DNA from: Annulohypoxylon bovei var. microspora
Taxonomy: Eukaryota > Ascomycota > Sordariomycetes > Xylariales > Hypoxylaceae
Direction of reading: 5' to 3'
DNA: 64,000 nt
Assembly: GCA_022836615.1 (NCBI GenBank)
Contig: MU405222.1
Span: forward strand, 248,001-312,000
Below the pieces are notes generated by a model, which worked only from the letters and a program-made list of their open reading frames with translations, searched no databases and was not told the DNA's origin. The translations under genes were made by a program, and so were the position numbers. This document shows positions 33,259 to 43,006 of the stretch, one piece after another (the stretch's first letter is position 1; each line of letters begins with the position of its first letter).

Positions 33259-34418
33259 CTAGTACACCTGGACCGACTCCTTCAGGCCGCTGGTCGCGCC
33301 CAAGATGGGGCTAGGCGCGTCCTTGGTCTCGGCCTCCGACTCGTCCTCCTCCGTCATGCCGCCGAGGATCATGGAGCTGGGGGCCAGCGCCTGGACCTCG
33401 GGCGGGCTGGTGAAGGCGAAGAACTTCTCGTCGTGCCACTGGCCGGCGGTGATCAGGCGGCCCTCGCTGTCGGTGAACATGGTATCGTTCTCGGCGCGCA
33501 GGAAGTAGGCGATCGAGTACCGGTGCTCGGTGGGGTCGAGGGGGACGACCCGGTGGATGCACGACTGCATGGTGTGGCCCGAGGCGAAGCGCAGCGAGTC
33601 GCCCACGTTGATCACGGCCATGCCCGGCTTCGGCTCCACGAAGCCGAACTCCTTGGATCCCGGCGGGCGCACCTGCAGGCCCCACTGCTCGGCGAACAGG
33701 AAGGTCAGCGAGCTGATGTCGGTGTGCTTCTGGTGCCCGATGTTCTTCGCCGTCGGCTCCGACGGGATGTAGTGCATCATGGCCAGCGTGCTGGTCGACG
33801 GCCGCTCGTTGCGGTGCGAGTTCTCGAAGCGCGCGGCGCCCGTGAGGCCGAGCGCGGTGGAGAGCGAGGCCAGGATCGTCTTGGTCGCGATGTTGGCCCC
33901 CGCGATCGCGTGCTCGAGCACCTTCATGTCCGGGCTGTTCTTGATCACGGCCGGCAGGTGCGGGCTGTCCTTCTGGATCTCGTCGCGCGACACCTTGATC
34001 ATCTCGTACCCGTCCTTGGTGTCCTTGAGGACGCCGGTGCGCGAGCCGATGGGCTCGTAGCTGTTTGGCTCACGTGTCAGTGGGAATTTTCGACGTTTCT
34101 CGTTTCTTGTTTCTTTATTTTTGCTTACCCGAGGTGGGGAGCAACGAGACCGAACTCGTTCTTGGCCTCGAGGGGCGCGTCGAAGAAGCGGTACATGAGC
34201 TTCAGCGTGTCCTGCTGGTCCTCGACCATCCTGCGGCCGTCGATTCCTCGCAGGTCCAGGTAGAAGTAACCCGCGTCCTGGCAGCACTGAACAAGCCTCT
34301 CGATCTCAGTGGGCTCCTGGGAGAGCAGCTTGGAGAAGTCGATGATCTCCATGGGGTAGATCGGGACCTTCTTCCCGTTCCAGTCCACGGTCTGCGGTAC
34401 TTCGGTTGAGATGGCCAT
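33259..34418 (-). CDS. 2-oxoglutarate/Fe(II)-dependent dioxygenase, IPNS-like
   Basis: Exons (minus) are 34129-34418 and 33259-34060, giving 363 residues. The N-terminal DIOX_N-type region (VPIYPMEIIDFSKLL) is followed by the jelly-roll core with the metal ligands H209 and D211 (QKHTDISS) and H266 (SCIHRVV), and the 2-oxoglutarate-binding R277-x-S279 (EHRYSIAYF). This matches the isopenicillin N synthase/gibberellin oxidase superfamily, which hydroxylates, desaturates or cyclises small molecules. There is no neighbouring polyketide or peptide synthetase, so a role in a biosynthetic cluster is not indicated and the substrate is unknown. No signal peptide, so likely cytosolic. Exon 2 is strongly GC-rich at third positions while both flanks are AT-rich. 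The join reads PHLGYEPIGSRTG, a conserved block in fungal members. Confidence 0.88.
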
Positions 34419-36805
34419 GGTTGTTCGTTTTTGGTTTTGCTGTTTGGCTGCTAGGTTAAGGATAAGGACAGTGTTCAGAGCTGACTTGTCTTCTCGCTCA
34501 CCGACTCCTGAACCCTTCTACTTTATAGGCAGGCGATGACGATGAAGACGTTGTCGGAACACCATCTTCCATAACCTTGGGTAGTCTGATGTAACTTTCC
34601 CCTCCCCCACAGCGACCCTTTTTCATTTATCCACCTGCATCCCATATGTCACATACTCGCTTGTTCTTCTCTCTCGGTGGCTGCATGAGCTTGACACGAC
34701 AGCTTGGGGAACGTAGATGAGGGTGACACCGCTTCTTGGCATCTTATCGTTATCGAAAAGAGTATACGCCCATACATACGCTCTTTAATCTCAAGTTTAG
34801 CCGGTTCGGGCTGGCGTACCTAGATCGATGGCCGGCTGCAACCCTCCGCGCTCTATACACATCTAGCAATCGTCAGGGACCTAGCTAGAGCGCGCAACGC
34901 GCCCAGTCGGCTTCCCAAGGGGTGTCATATATATTATACACGACGCCAAGGTCGGCAGATGATTCTGCCCGGTTTGGGGGACTGCGTGGGATCGCGCTGC
35001 CTCCCAGCGACGATCAGGAGTCGACTCCGCACTCTTGGCCCTCCTTAGCTGCCCTTCACGTCTCCGTCCTAACCGAGGCCGGCGATGCCTTCGTAGGGGG
35101 CAGAGCTAGGAATGTTACGAATACGGCTTGATAGGCGACGCTTCCCCTCACTTCTCGCCTTCGCGATATATTACATGACGAGCTAAATAGGAACTCCTCA
35201 CAGGATCGGGAGCCCTCGTGACGATCTGCCAGAAGAAACCGAACGATAGTTAGGATAAGGGACCAAGTTCGAGACTACCTACGCAAGTCATCGCTTACTA
35301 ATAAGGGTTACGATTCAATGCCATCGAACTGTGGCTTAAAATAGAGTTTTACATAAGCAACTGCCATAACCTACGTCTTACCTAATACAGGGATTACCTA
35401 AGCACATGGCCAGCTTTGTCACGTGATACCCATCACGGCACCCCTTGTACAACACAAGGTCCTTTTGCTAATGGAAGATAATAAATTTACCCCTATACAA
35501 GTGTAGGCCATTTTGATGTTAAATGAATTATTAGAGAAAAGTTCATATATTCCCCACTTGCGTCACTCACTCACTATTCACATAAGCCGTATCTTACTTA
35601 GGTAGGTTATCGTCTATCATAAACCCATATCATTTTCAATCACTATTCAATACAATAACAGTACCCCTTTTTTATAAAGACCCTCTATACACAAACAAAC
35701 AGGTATACATCCTCAGTATGCTCTTCCGACGTCAAGTATCTGGGTAAACTTGATCATAGATAGAAATCAAGTTCAATCTAAATTTTGTAACAAAAGGATA
35801 CCGCAGCTAGAAAACTACGTGTTTCGATCTAATGATATCAAAATTAACAATTATCTTTCAATTTTAATACGTAAGTGCATGGCATAAGAGCAATCCTAAA
35901 AGTACATGAAGAACGTTTGCTCTTAGCAACATGTTTTCTTTCCAAGTCATATTAAGTAACTACTCCAGGTACCTATACTACGTGGTTTTCTCTAACATAA
36001 AGGGAGCCATGTAACCTCACAATCCCTATTTTAAAGCTTGGTTCTCCTGTGTCTCTTGATACGTCTAAGTATCCCATTACATGTATGAAATATCATGATT
36101 TTGTTTTCATTTCATAACATTAGAGCAACTTTGAGTTGTCCCATTCATGAAGATAGGGGTAGATACTTAATTCAATTATCATATGAACCCATTAGTACGT
36201 TCATTGATGTACCTAGTAGTATTTATAAAGGTTTAAGTTTTGGCTTGTAAATACTTACGACGAAAAGGGGCTATTTCTAAATTGCTCTAAGAAGACTGAG
36301 TTCATCATCCCCCTATCTTGGGCCCCTTGAGTAGGAAATTTTATATTTCGATCTCATAGATATTAACTGAATCAGGTACCAAGGCTTGCTATGTTGCTTT
36401 AACTGCAAATTATTCGCACCATATAACTCGGGTTATTATGGGGCCAAAGGGGTCATGTGCGCAAAGAACGACATCTAGGCGATGACCTACCTGATATCGA
36501 CAGCAAACACACTCGGACCACTCTTATATTCTCGTTGCCTAAACTCTAAATTTGTCCCATGACTAACGTCGCCCGGTTACCATTTTGTGGTTCCTCGTCG
36601 ACCTTCTCCCACGAAAACATATAAATACTCTTCTCCCCCCAAGAATTTTTCCATCTTTCTCTCCCCTTCACACTTTCCACCCAAGAAAACTTACACTTTC
36701 TCAACTCACCAACCAATAAAAAACATCAACACCCTCGGCACCATCATTAGCAATCGGTCGCCTCATCTTTTTATCGACTAGAGAATCGCCAAACAACTAT
36801 TCACA
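34419..36805. other. Divergent AT-rich intergenic region
   Basis: 2.4 kb between the starts of the oxygenase gene and the hypothetical gene at 36806. It is AT-rich, especially 35.4-36.4 kb, with scattered TAGGTA motifs (35601-35610). I find no exon, tRNA or element ends. Confidence 0.5.
34521..34527 (-). promoter_or_regulatory. TATA box of the 2OG oxygenase gene
   Basis: The minus strand reads TATAAAG about 105 bp before the start codon, a plausible core promoter position for a filamentous fungal gene. Confidence 0.4.
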
Positions 36806-37505
36806 ATGGGACGAGCCAGTGATCACCTGTACGCTCAGGTCATTCCTAAGAAGGGTTCCGAGGAGAACCCAGTCGTTATCAATGCAGACGATGCTACTAA
36901 GTCATCTACTTTCCCGTTCTATCGCGACGGACTGCTTGGGGCGCCGGCACTAGAACCGCAAACTCCACCCACGATGACGGCCAAGCAGCGACGTCGTCTT
37001 CATTTTCTCCAGCTTATCGCAAATCGTTCTGCCGGTTCTCAAACCAACGATGTTGGACTTGGCGCTGGTATTGCAGTTCAGGGTATGTATCTTTATCACC
37101 TAATAACTATTCCGAATATTTCTGACCACATATCCATTAGACAAGCACTCAGTGCCCCCAATGTCCGAAGACGATCTCACTAGACAGAGCGTCGCGTTCA
37201 ATTCATCCTCAGGTCACAGGGCAGCTTCCCCGGAGGTGATTGCCAATGGACACGTGTCTGACCGGTATGACAACCGAGACGACAATACCTCGAGTTACAA
37301 CACTTCCGAAGAGGATGACGCCAACAATACCCGCAAATCACGTCGTGGTACCCCACTCGCTACACGAAAGGTCCGGGCTCATACCGGCGAGTTACGATAC
37401 CGCCCCCGTGTGAATGACCATCTTATGATCCAAGTGTCGGATGGTCGCCTACGAGATGACTCAAGCACGGAGGAGCGCGGACCTAAGCGACAGAAGCGGC
37501 ATTGA
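36806..37505 (+). CDS. Unrecognised protein with basic C-terminus
   Basis: Exons are 36806-37082 and 37141-37505, giving 213 residues. The 58-nt intron has a GTATGT donor and ends CCATTAG; the split codon gives AVQDKHSVPPMSEDD. The start sits in good context (CACAATGGG) after a C/T/A-rich leader. I do not recognise the protein. It is hydrophilic, with no signal peptide, membrane segment or known domain, and is Ser/Asp/Asn-rich in its second half. It has basic clusters (KQRRRLHFLQ, RKSRRG) and ends RGPKRQKRH, which would serve as a nuclear localisation signal. The next gene downstream has a similar layout (acidic/Pro-rich start, lysine/arginine tail, first intron after a GTATGT donor), which may mean an old tandem pair, although direct similarity is weak. 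Confidence 0.65.
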
Positions 37506-38349
37506 ACCCTTCTAAGGGCTATGCTACCGCGAGTCTCTCGGGTGACGTGATTATTATTAGTGGCATGGTCACAACAGGTAAGCTCTTAGTGTCCTGAGGC
37601 TACTACTAGAGATACTAATTTTTCACAGATGACCACTGCTAGATGAACTAGTCTGATTCTCAGGGTTTATGATGATTTTCATCATCGTACATGGTCTTCA
37701 GGAAGGGGCAGTGATGAAAAGGGGGTTGGTTGATGGAGACTTTACTACAGAAGTCGGGAATTGTGGATACCATGGTTGCCCTGGATCAGTGAGAAGGACT
37801 AGTTCTTTTTTTTTTTTCGCTCTATGCATGCGCTTATTCATAAACTGAATTAATTCGTTGCCGCGAAGATGCTTCGTTCATGAATGATTGTGACCTAAGT
37901 TACCTAGGTATAGTGGAAGTGAGGTAAGGTAACAATCTGCTAAACAGACCTATGAGCCTGAAATTCTCGGCTCTGCTATGGAATGGTACTGTTATCATTG
38001 CCCCTATCCTAAGCTAACATACAGGTCTTCCTATTGTCATCCTCGAAATCAGAGCCCAAAGTCTAAGTAGGGACCTATTCTATCCTACTAGGTAAGGTGT
38101 AACTATGGTTAAGTTGGTAATCAATATCGTCAATATAATTCGGGCCTCTTATATTGCCCTTCACTCATTTCTCGGCATACCAATCGTGTCTATTGATGAT
38201 GAGACTTGTGACCTTGTGAACTTTTCTATGTACCTTTCTTTCTTTCTTTTCATTTGGTACCCTCTACACAAAACACGTTCCTCCCTCTCAAATTCCTCAT
38301 TTACCAACAACATTTTCTTCATTGCCTCACCATCTACCAACTCTTCAAG
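37506..38349. other. Intergenic region between two hypothetical genes
   Basis: 844 bp with a TACCTAGGTA at 37901-37910 and a poly-T tract near 37806-37818. The last 100 bp before 38350 are C/T-rich and look like a leader. No gene seen. Confidence 0.5.
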
Positions 38350-39052
38350 ATGGATCCTACAAAAGACCCTCCGCCCTTCCGCTCTACTCCCGAGAAGGTC
38401 TTCAGCGAGGATTTTATCGCCTTCAAGGACGGTAGCCTTGGATCCGTATCTTCCGCCTCCAATTATGGTCAGATACGCCGACGCAGTCGTTACGCGCCCG
38501 TACGCGATGATAAGAGAATGGCCGAGGAGTTGCTCAGAATGGCTGACGGTATGTACCTCGGCGATATCGAAAATATACCACGCTGGATAAGCTTCTAACA
38601 ATTTCGTCTACTAGAAGAGCTCGAGCGAGTACGAAACCAGATATTGTCAGGACCTGTATTCTCCGTCCTACATCCCGCCACGTCCCCAATCTCTCCAGAG
38701 ACACCCCTCCCGAGCATCGAGGACGACTTTGGTAAGGAACTTTGATTTCATCTAATTATCTACTGATATTAGCGAGATGTGCTAATAAACTTCCCCCTTA
38801 CCAGACCAGCCGATGAGTGACAATCTCCAGGGATGCCTCAAGAGCGAGTTTAGCACCCTCAAGGCCGATCAGGACAAGAAGGTTGTCTTCCAGGAACCTT
38901 TCCTTGAGGAGCGCGAATCTGGCCAGAACGGCTACGGCGCTGACCTGGTCCAAGGAGCTGGCAGTCTTGTCGGCAGCAACACCAAGAAGCGCCGCCGTCA
39001 AAGCCCAGGAGCCCCAGAGGAGCGTAAAGTGAAGAAGCAGAAGATGGATTGA
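38350..39052 (+). CDS. Unrecognised small protein with nuclear-type basic tail
   Basis: Exons are 38350-38548, 38615-38731 and 38805-39052, giving 187 residues; both introns are about 70 nt with GTATGT and GTAAGG donors. I do not recognise it. It starts MDPTKDPPPFRSTP, has an Arg-rich patch (QIRRRSRYAP), a short helix EELERVRNQIL, a Pro/Ser-rich linker, and ends with a strong basic tail (KKRRRQSPGA, then KVKKQKMD) typical of nuclear proteins. An upstream in-frame frame extends to 38254 without an ATG, supporting the chosen start. The neighbour at 36806 has comparable size and tail. Splice-site quality and phase agreement support it as a real gene rather than chance frames; function cannot be inferred. 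Confidence 0.65.
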
Positions 39053-39869
39053 AATCTGCTGAAAAGCAGGTCTGGATCTCCCTCAGAAACTGGGTGATTG
39101 CTGGTGGCATGAAAACAGTAGGTAAACCCCTAATCCTGACATTGTTATTAAGGATATTAACCCATTGTAGATGGTCATTCGGTGTGCTAGGAATAGGGCT
39201 TGTGGGCTTGAAAAACAAGCCATATTCGCATACCTGTGCACATAGTTAAATAAAATCCAACGGACATAAAAAAGAATCCGTCATATTCTCGATGTGTTCT
39301 CTTCTCCTATTGTGGATCCATGACTAACATAGGGGCGCATTCCTATGTAGTTCAACTATTTTGAATTTATGGTCTGCGCACAACGGATGATGACGACCCT
39401 ATTGGCTATTGCAATAACCACCATGATGTCTAGTTATGCGATTATTACCCGGGTCTTCACGACGGCTTATGTCGTGAAATTTGAATAATAGTGACAAAAC
39501 TCGTTGGACAACCCTTTTTTTTTCTTTTTTTTCTTTAAAAATATTCTGTGTTTTGTCGGGTCCACCAAGGCACGCTAAAAATTAATAGCCAATAACCGCT
39601 TGGAGATAAGTTATCAGTTTCTTACCAAATCCTTACTAGTAATATCCTTATCATTTCTTATCAGATTTCTTTCAATAGTAGTCCCCTATTAATATTTACT
39701 TTCTGAAACCTAAGGTTAAAACTGTAGGTATTCACGTGACTGGATCATATGTTTAACTGTTTCCTTTCATTAATTTATGACTTAGCTTCATGTTGATCTT
39801 TTAACTTTTTCTATTGTATGTTAAAAGTACAGTAATACGTTTACAATTACATAGTTATACTAAGATAAG
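39053..39869. other. AT-rich intergenic region
   Basis: 817 bp, strongly AT-rich with T-rich runs near 39513-39535. No gene or element identified. Confidence 0.5.
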
Positions 39870-40557
39870 ATGAGTCTTCCATTTAAGGTTAACTTCTTTT
39901 GGGGAGAATTCCTTGCATGTACAGATCCTAATAACGAACCGTATGTTTCAATGATTAGGCAGGCCGTATCTGACGCTGTGATAGATCAAGCGTTGAAAGA
40001 CATCTTAATATTCCAGCAACACTTCAGCGTACAACGCGGTGATGCTTCTGAGGTCTGGTGTCGGATGCATCCCCTTCCTCCGGGCACTAGTTTTCATTTA
40101 CCTCCTTTATTAACTATCATAAAGCCCTCTCTCACATTCGTTGTTTCATCGTCCTCAACTATGAAAGATCAACATGCCTCTACATCCTCCAATGAGGGTG
40201 GGAAGAAAACAAACGCTGATCCAGCGAAAGGTCAATTAACGGCGTACCGCGTAGTCAAGTCGGCATACAAAGATTGCATTCCTTCAAACCCATCCACATG
40301 TGGAACAGGAAGACGTGTTAACTTTACCACCTATTCAACAAACGGCTCCCGCTTCAGATTGGAATCTCGAAGTGGTGGAGGTTTCCATGCCATCTCTTCG
40401 CCGTCAATTTGAAGTTATTTTCACCAAGGAAGAATTATTATCGATTGTGAAAACAGCACTCGAGCCTCTTTCATCAACTATAGACCTTTTGAACGGTCAC
40501 TTCCCAGAAACCGAGGCTTTATTAACGGAGGCACTAGTGAAAAGTAATACTACCTGA
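39870..40557 (+). CDS. Unresolved hypothetical locus spanning two frames
   Basis: An ATG frame runs 39870-40412 (180 codons) and a second plus-strand frame, shifted by one, runs to a stop at 40557 (…DLLNGHFPETEALLTEALVKSN). The second frame opens exactly after a CGTAG at 40250-40254 preceded by ATTAAC, which would serve as acceptor and branch point. Joining it to a GTACAA donor at 40029 keeps phase and would give about 154 residues, but that donor is weak. Alternatively this is a decayed gene with a frameshift, or one frame is spurious. No domain is recognised in either frame. A helical, Leu/Glu-rich C-terminal part (TKEELLSIVKTALEPL) is the most protein-like piece. Confidence 0.3.
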
Positions 40558-41216
40558 CGTCTAGTCTGACCAAGTAAACCTGATCCGCTTGACGTCTCTT
40601 TCCACCGTTGGACGCTTCCAAGCGCTCTTACATTTCCTCGACAATCCCCTGTAGTTATATTACAAACTTGTAATTGTTTGTATAAAAACGAATGGTACGA
40701 ATGCACGAGGGGTTGTTGTATTAAGGTCAAACAAAATGAATTATCTCATTGAACTAACGGACATCGCTCTCACCCTACTTCATGTTGGTGGCTTGTGGTT
40801 CCGGCCAGTAGTTAGGGGGGCACGGCATGATGGCTGCTTGTACACATTTGCTCAACCTCCTTGTACGAGATACGAAACGTATTTCATCATGATTCTAATA
40901 GGAAGGGAGTCTTTAACTTATGAAACGGGGTAAGTGCAGGTAATATCAGGATTCAGGGTGGTATAATTAAATTTCATGTGCACACTCGAGGTCAACTCAT
41001 TGAGTCTGATTGGACCAAAACTGCCCCTCCTGGAAACAACCAAGCTAAGCCACTCTGGGCTCACCGCTTTGTTCAGCCACAATAACCGGCAGCCACAGTA
41101 TGCTAAGCTAACGGCAGAAAAAAAAAAGTCTGAAGATTAAACTTAGTTAATAGTTAGAAAAAGTTCATGTCCAATCAGCCAACCAAGTATCATAAAATTC
41201 GATTACAACCGCAAAA
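40558..41216. other. Upstream region of EBP2
   Basis: 659 bp leading into EBP2. An A-tract occurs at about 41118-41128. No additional exon is supportable. Confidence 0.5.
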
Positions 41217-42705
41217 ATGGGCAAAAGCAAATTGAAAGTCGCCCTCGCGGCAGAGAAAGGTGTTGATTTCAAGAAATTGAAGGAGAAGAAGAAGCACAAG
41301 GAAAGAACCAAGAAGAGGCAAGAGAGAGAGGCCAAGAATGGAGGGGCACCCAGACCAGACGCTGCCGATGAAGACGATAGCGACTGGGAGGGTGTCAATG
41401 AGGAAGATGAGGATGAGGTCGAGGGCGGCGCATCAATCCTAGATGATGAAGCCGAAGAGGTTGACGACGAAGAGGACGACGACGAGGAGGAAGAAGGTCT
41501 TATCGACTTCGCAGCGGTAGATGAAAGCGACAGCTCCGATTCCTCCATAGATCTCGAGGAAAAGATAGAGCGCCCGCGGAAAGCCGCTCTCAAAGCCAAA
41601 AATGCCACTCCGAATGGAAAGAAAAAGAGAGCCGTGGCCGAGGACGAAGAGGATGAAGAGGAAGACGATGAGGATATACCCGTGTCCGACCTCGAAGACC
41701 TCCCCGACGAAGAGAAGGAAGATCTAGTCCCGCACTCGCGCCTCACCATCAACAACACCTCCGCGCTCCTCGCCTCGCTGAGCCGAATATCCATACTCAC
41801 CGACAAAACAGTGCCCTTCGCGACGCACCAGAGCGTCGTCAGCGTCGAGCCCACCGCCGACGGCATCGAGGACATCCAGGACGACCTGAAGCGGGAGCTC
41901 GCCTTCTACGCGCAGAGCCTGGACGCCGCGAAGCGTGCGCGCGCCCTACTGAAAACCGAAGGCGTGCCGTTCTCGCGACCCACGGATTACTTCGCCGAGA
42001 TGATCAAGGACGACGGACACATGGAGATGGTGAAAGCCAAGCTCGTGGAGGAGGCTAGCGCCAAGAAGGCCTCAGCCGAGGCCCGCAAGCAGCGCGACCT
42101 CAAGAAGTTCGGCAAGCAGGTCCAGGTCGCCAAGCTCCAGGAGCGACAGAAGGCCAAGCGCGAGACTCTAGAGAAGATCAAGACGCTCAAGAGAAGTGAG
42201 TACCCCTTCCTTCCCCTCTCTCCTCCCCATTCACTTACTACGTATCTACCATACTAACCCCCTCCCAGAACGCCAAGAATCCTCCGGCGACATCGGCACG
42301 ACCGAAGCGGACCTCTTCGACGTGGGCGTGGACGCGGAGCTCAACGCGCACAGCGCCCAGCGCGCCTTCTCGCGGGGCAAGGACGGGGAGCGCTCTTCGT
42401 CGTCCTCGGGCCACGCCGGCAAGCGCCAGAAGAAGGACGAGAAGTACGGCTTCGGCGGCAAGAAGCGCCACGCCAAGTCCGGCGACGCCGTCAGCTCCGG
42501 CGACCTCAGCTCCTTCGACGCCCGCCGCATGAAGACTAGCTTCGGCGCTAGAGGCGGTAGAGGAGGCGCGAGAGGAGGTGCTAGAGGTGGTGCTAGAGGA
42601 GGTGCTAGAGGAGGTGCTAGAGGTGGTGGAAGAGGAGGTGGCAGAGGAGGAAGGCCCGCTGTAAGGATGGGCAAGAGTCGGAGAAATGCTGGGGCTGGAA
42701 AGTAG
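41217..42705 (+). CDS. EBP2: Ebp2 rRNA-processing protein (60S biogenesis)
   Basis: Exons are 41217-42195 and 42269-42705, giving 471 residues; the join reads LKRKRQESSGDIG. The N-terminus is lysine-rich (MGKSKLKVALAAEKG), followed by long Asp/Glu tracts (residues about 55-170). The conserved Ebp2 domain follows: RELAFYAQSLDAAKRARALL, GVPFSRPTDYFAEMIKDDGHM and a long basic helix QRDLKKFGKQVQVAKLQERQ. It ends with GFGGKKR and an ARGG repeat tail, then MGKSRRNAGAGK. Known role: nucleolar assembly factor needed for 27S-to-25S rRNA maturation in pre-60S particles. It converges on SPB1, another pre-60S factor, 301 bp away. The codon usage turns sharply to G/C-ending codons after about 41740. Confidence 0.94.
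42549..42653 (+). repeat. 12-bp minisatellite coding (ARGG/GRGG)n in EBP2
   Basis: About eight to nine copies of a 12-bp unit of the type GCTAGAGGWGGT run in frame inside EBP2, encoding ARGG and GRGG units. Individual copies differ by single bases. RGG tails are substrates for arginine methylation and bind RNA; copy number probably varies between strains. Confidence 0.8.
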
Positions 42706-43006
42706 TGGTGAGCCTAGGTAGAAAAGGGAGAGGGGTTAGTCTAAAAGTGCTTTCCGGGCTGTAAAGAAAAAGGGTTAGGTTGATACGCGGAATTTGGTCT
42801 TAAGCACAGGATCGTAGAGATACCAATCGAGTGGCCTCGTATTGCACTATGTGAACAGGCGAGGGCTATGCGCACAATTAAGGTTTACTTTCACGTATTG
42901 AGGTTATGACATAGCACTACTTATGACGAGGGTATTTCGTATTCAAAAGTCCACAACTGGCAGTCAATAGACAAGTCTTTTCCGTACAGCCCCTTTTCTA
43001 GATAAT
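42706..43006. other. Convergent gap EBP2/SPB1
   Basis: 301 bp between the two stop codons. A CCTAGGTAG sits at 42713-42721, directly after EBP2. Both 3' UTRs must fit here, so the transcripts may overlap. Confidence 0.5.

Noticed and set aside
33433..34263. 276-codon plus-strand frame opposite the 2OG oxygenase
   Set aside because: It arises from extreme GC3 bias of the real minus-strand gene and crosses its intron; the minus strand has all iron ligands.
35255..35285. Possible tRNA B-box (AGTTCGAGACT)
   Set aside because: It departs from GGTTCGANNCC and no acceptor-stem pairing or A-box was found at the right distance.
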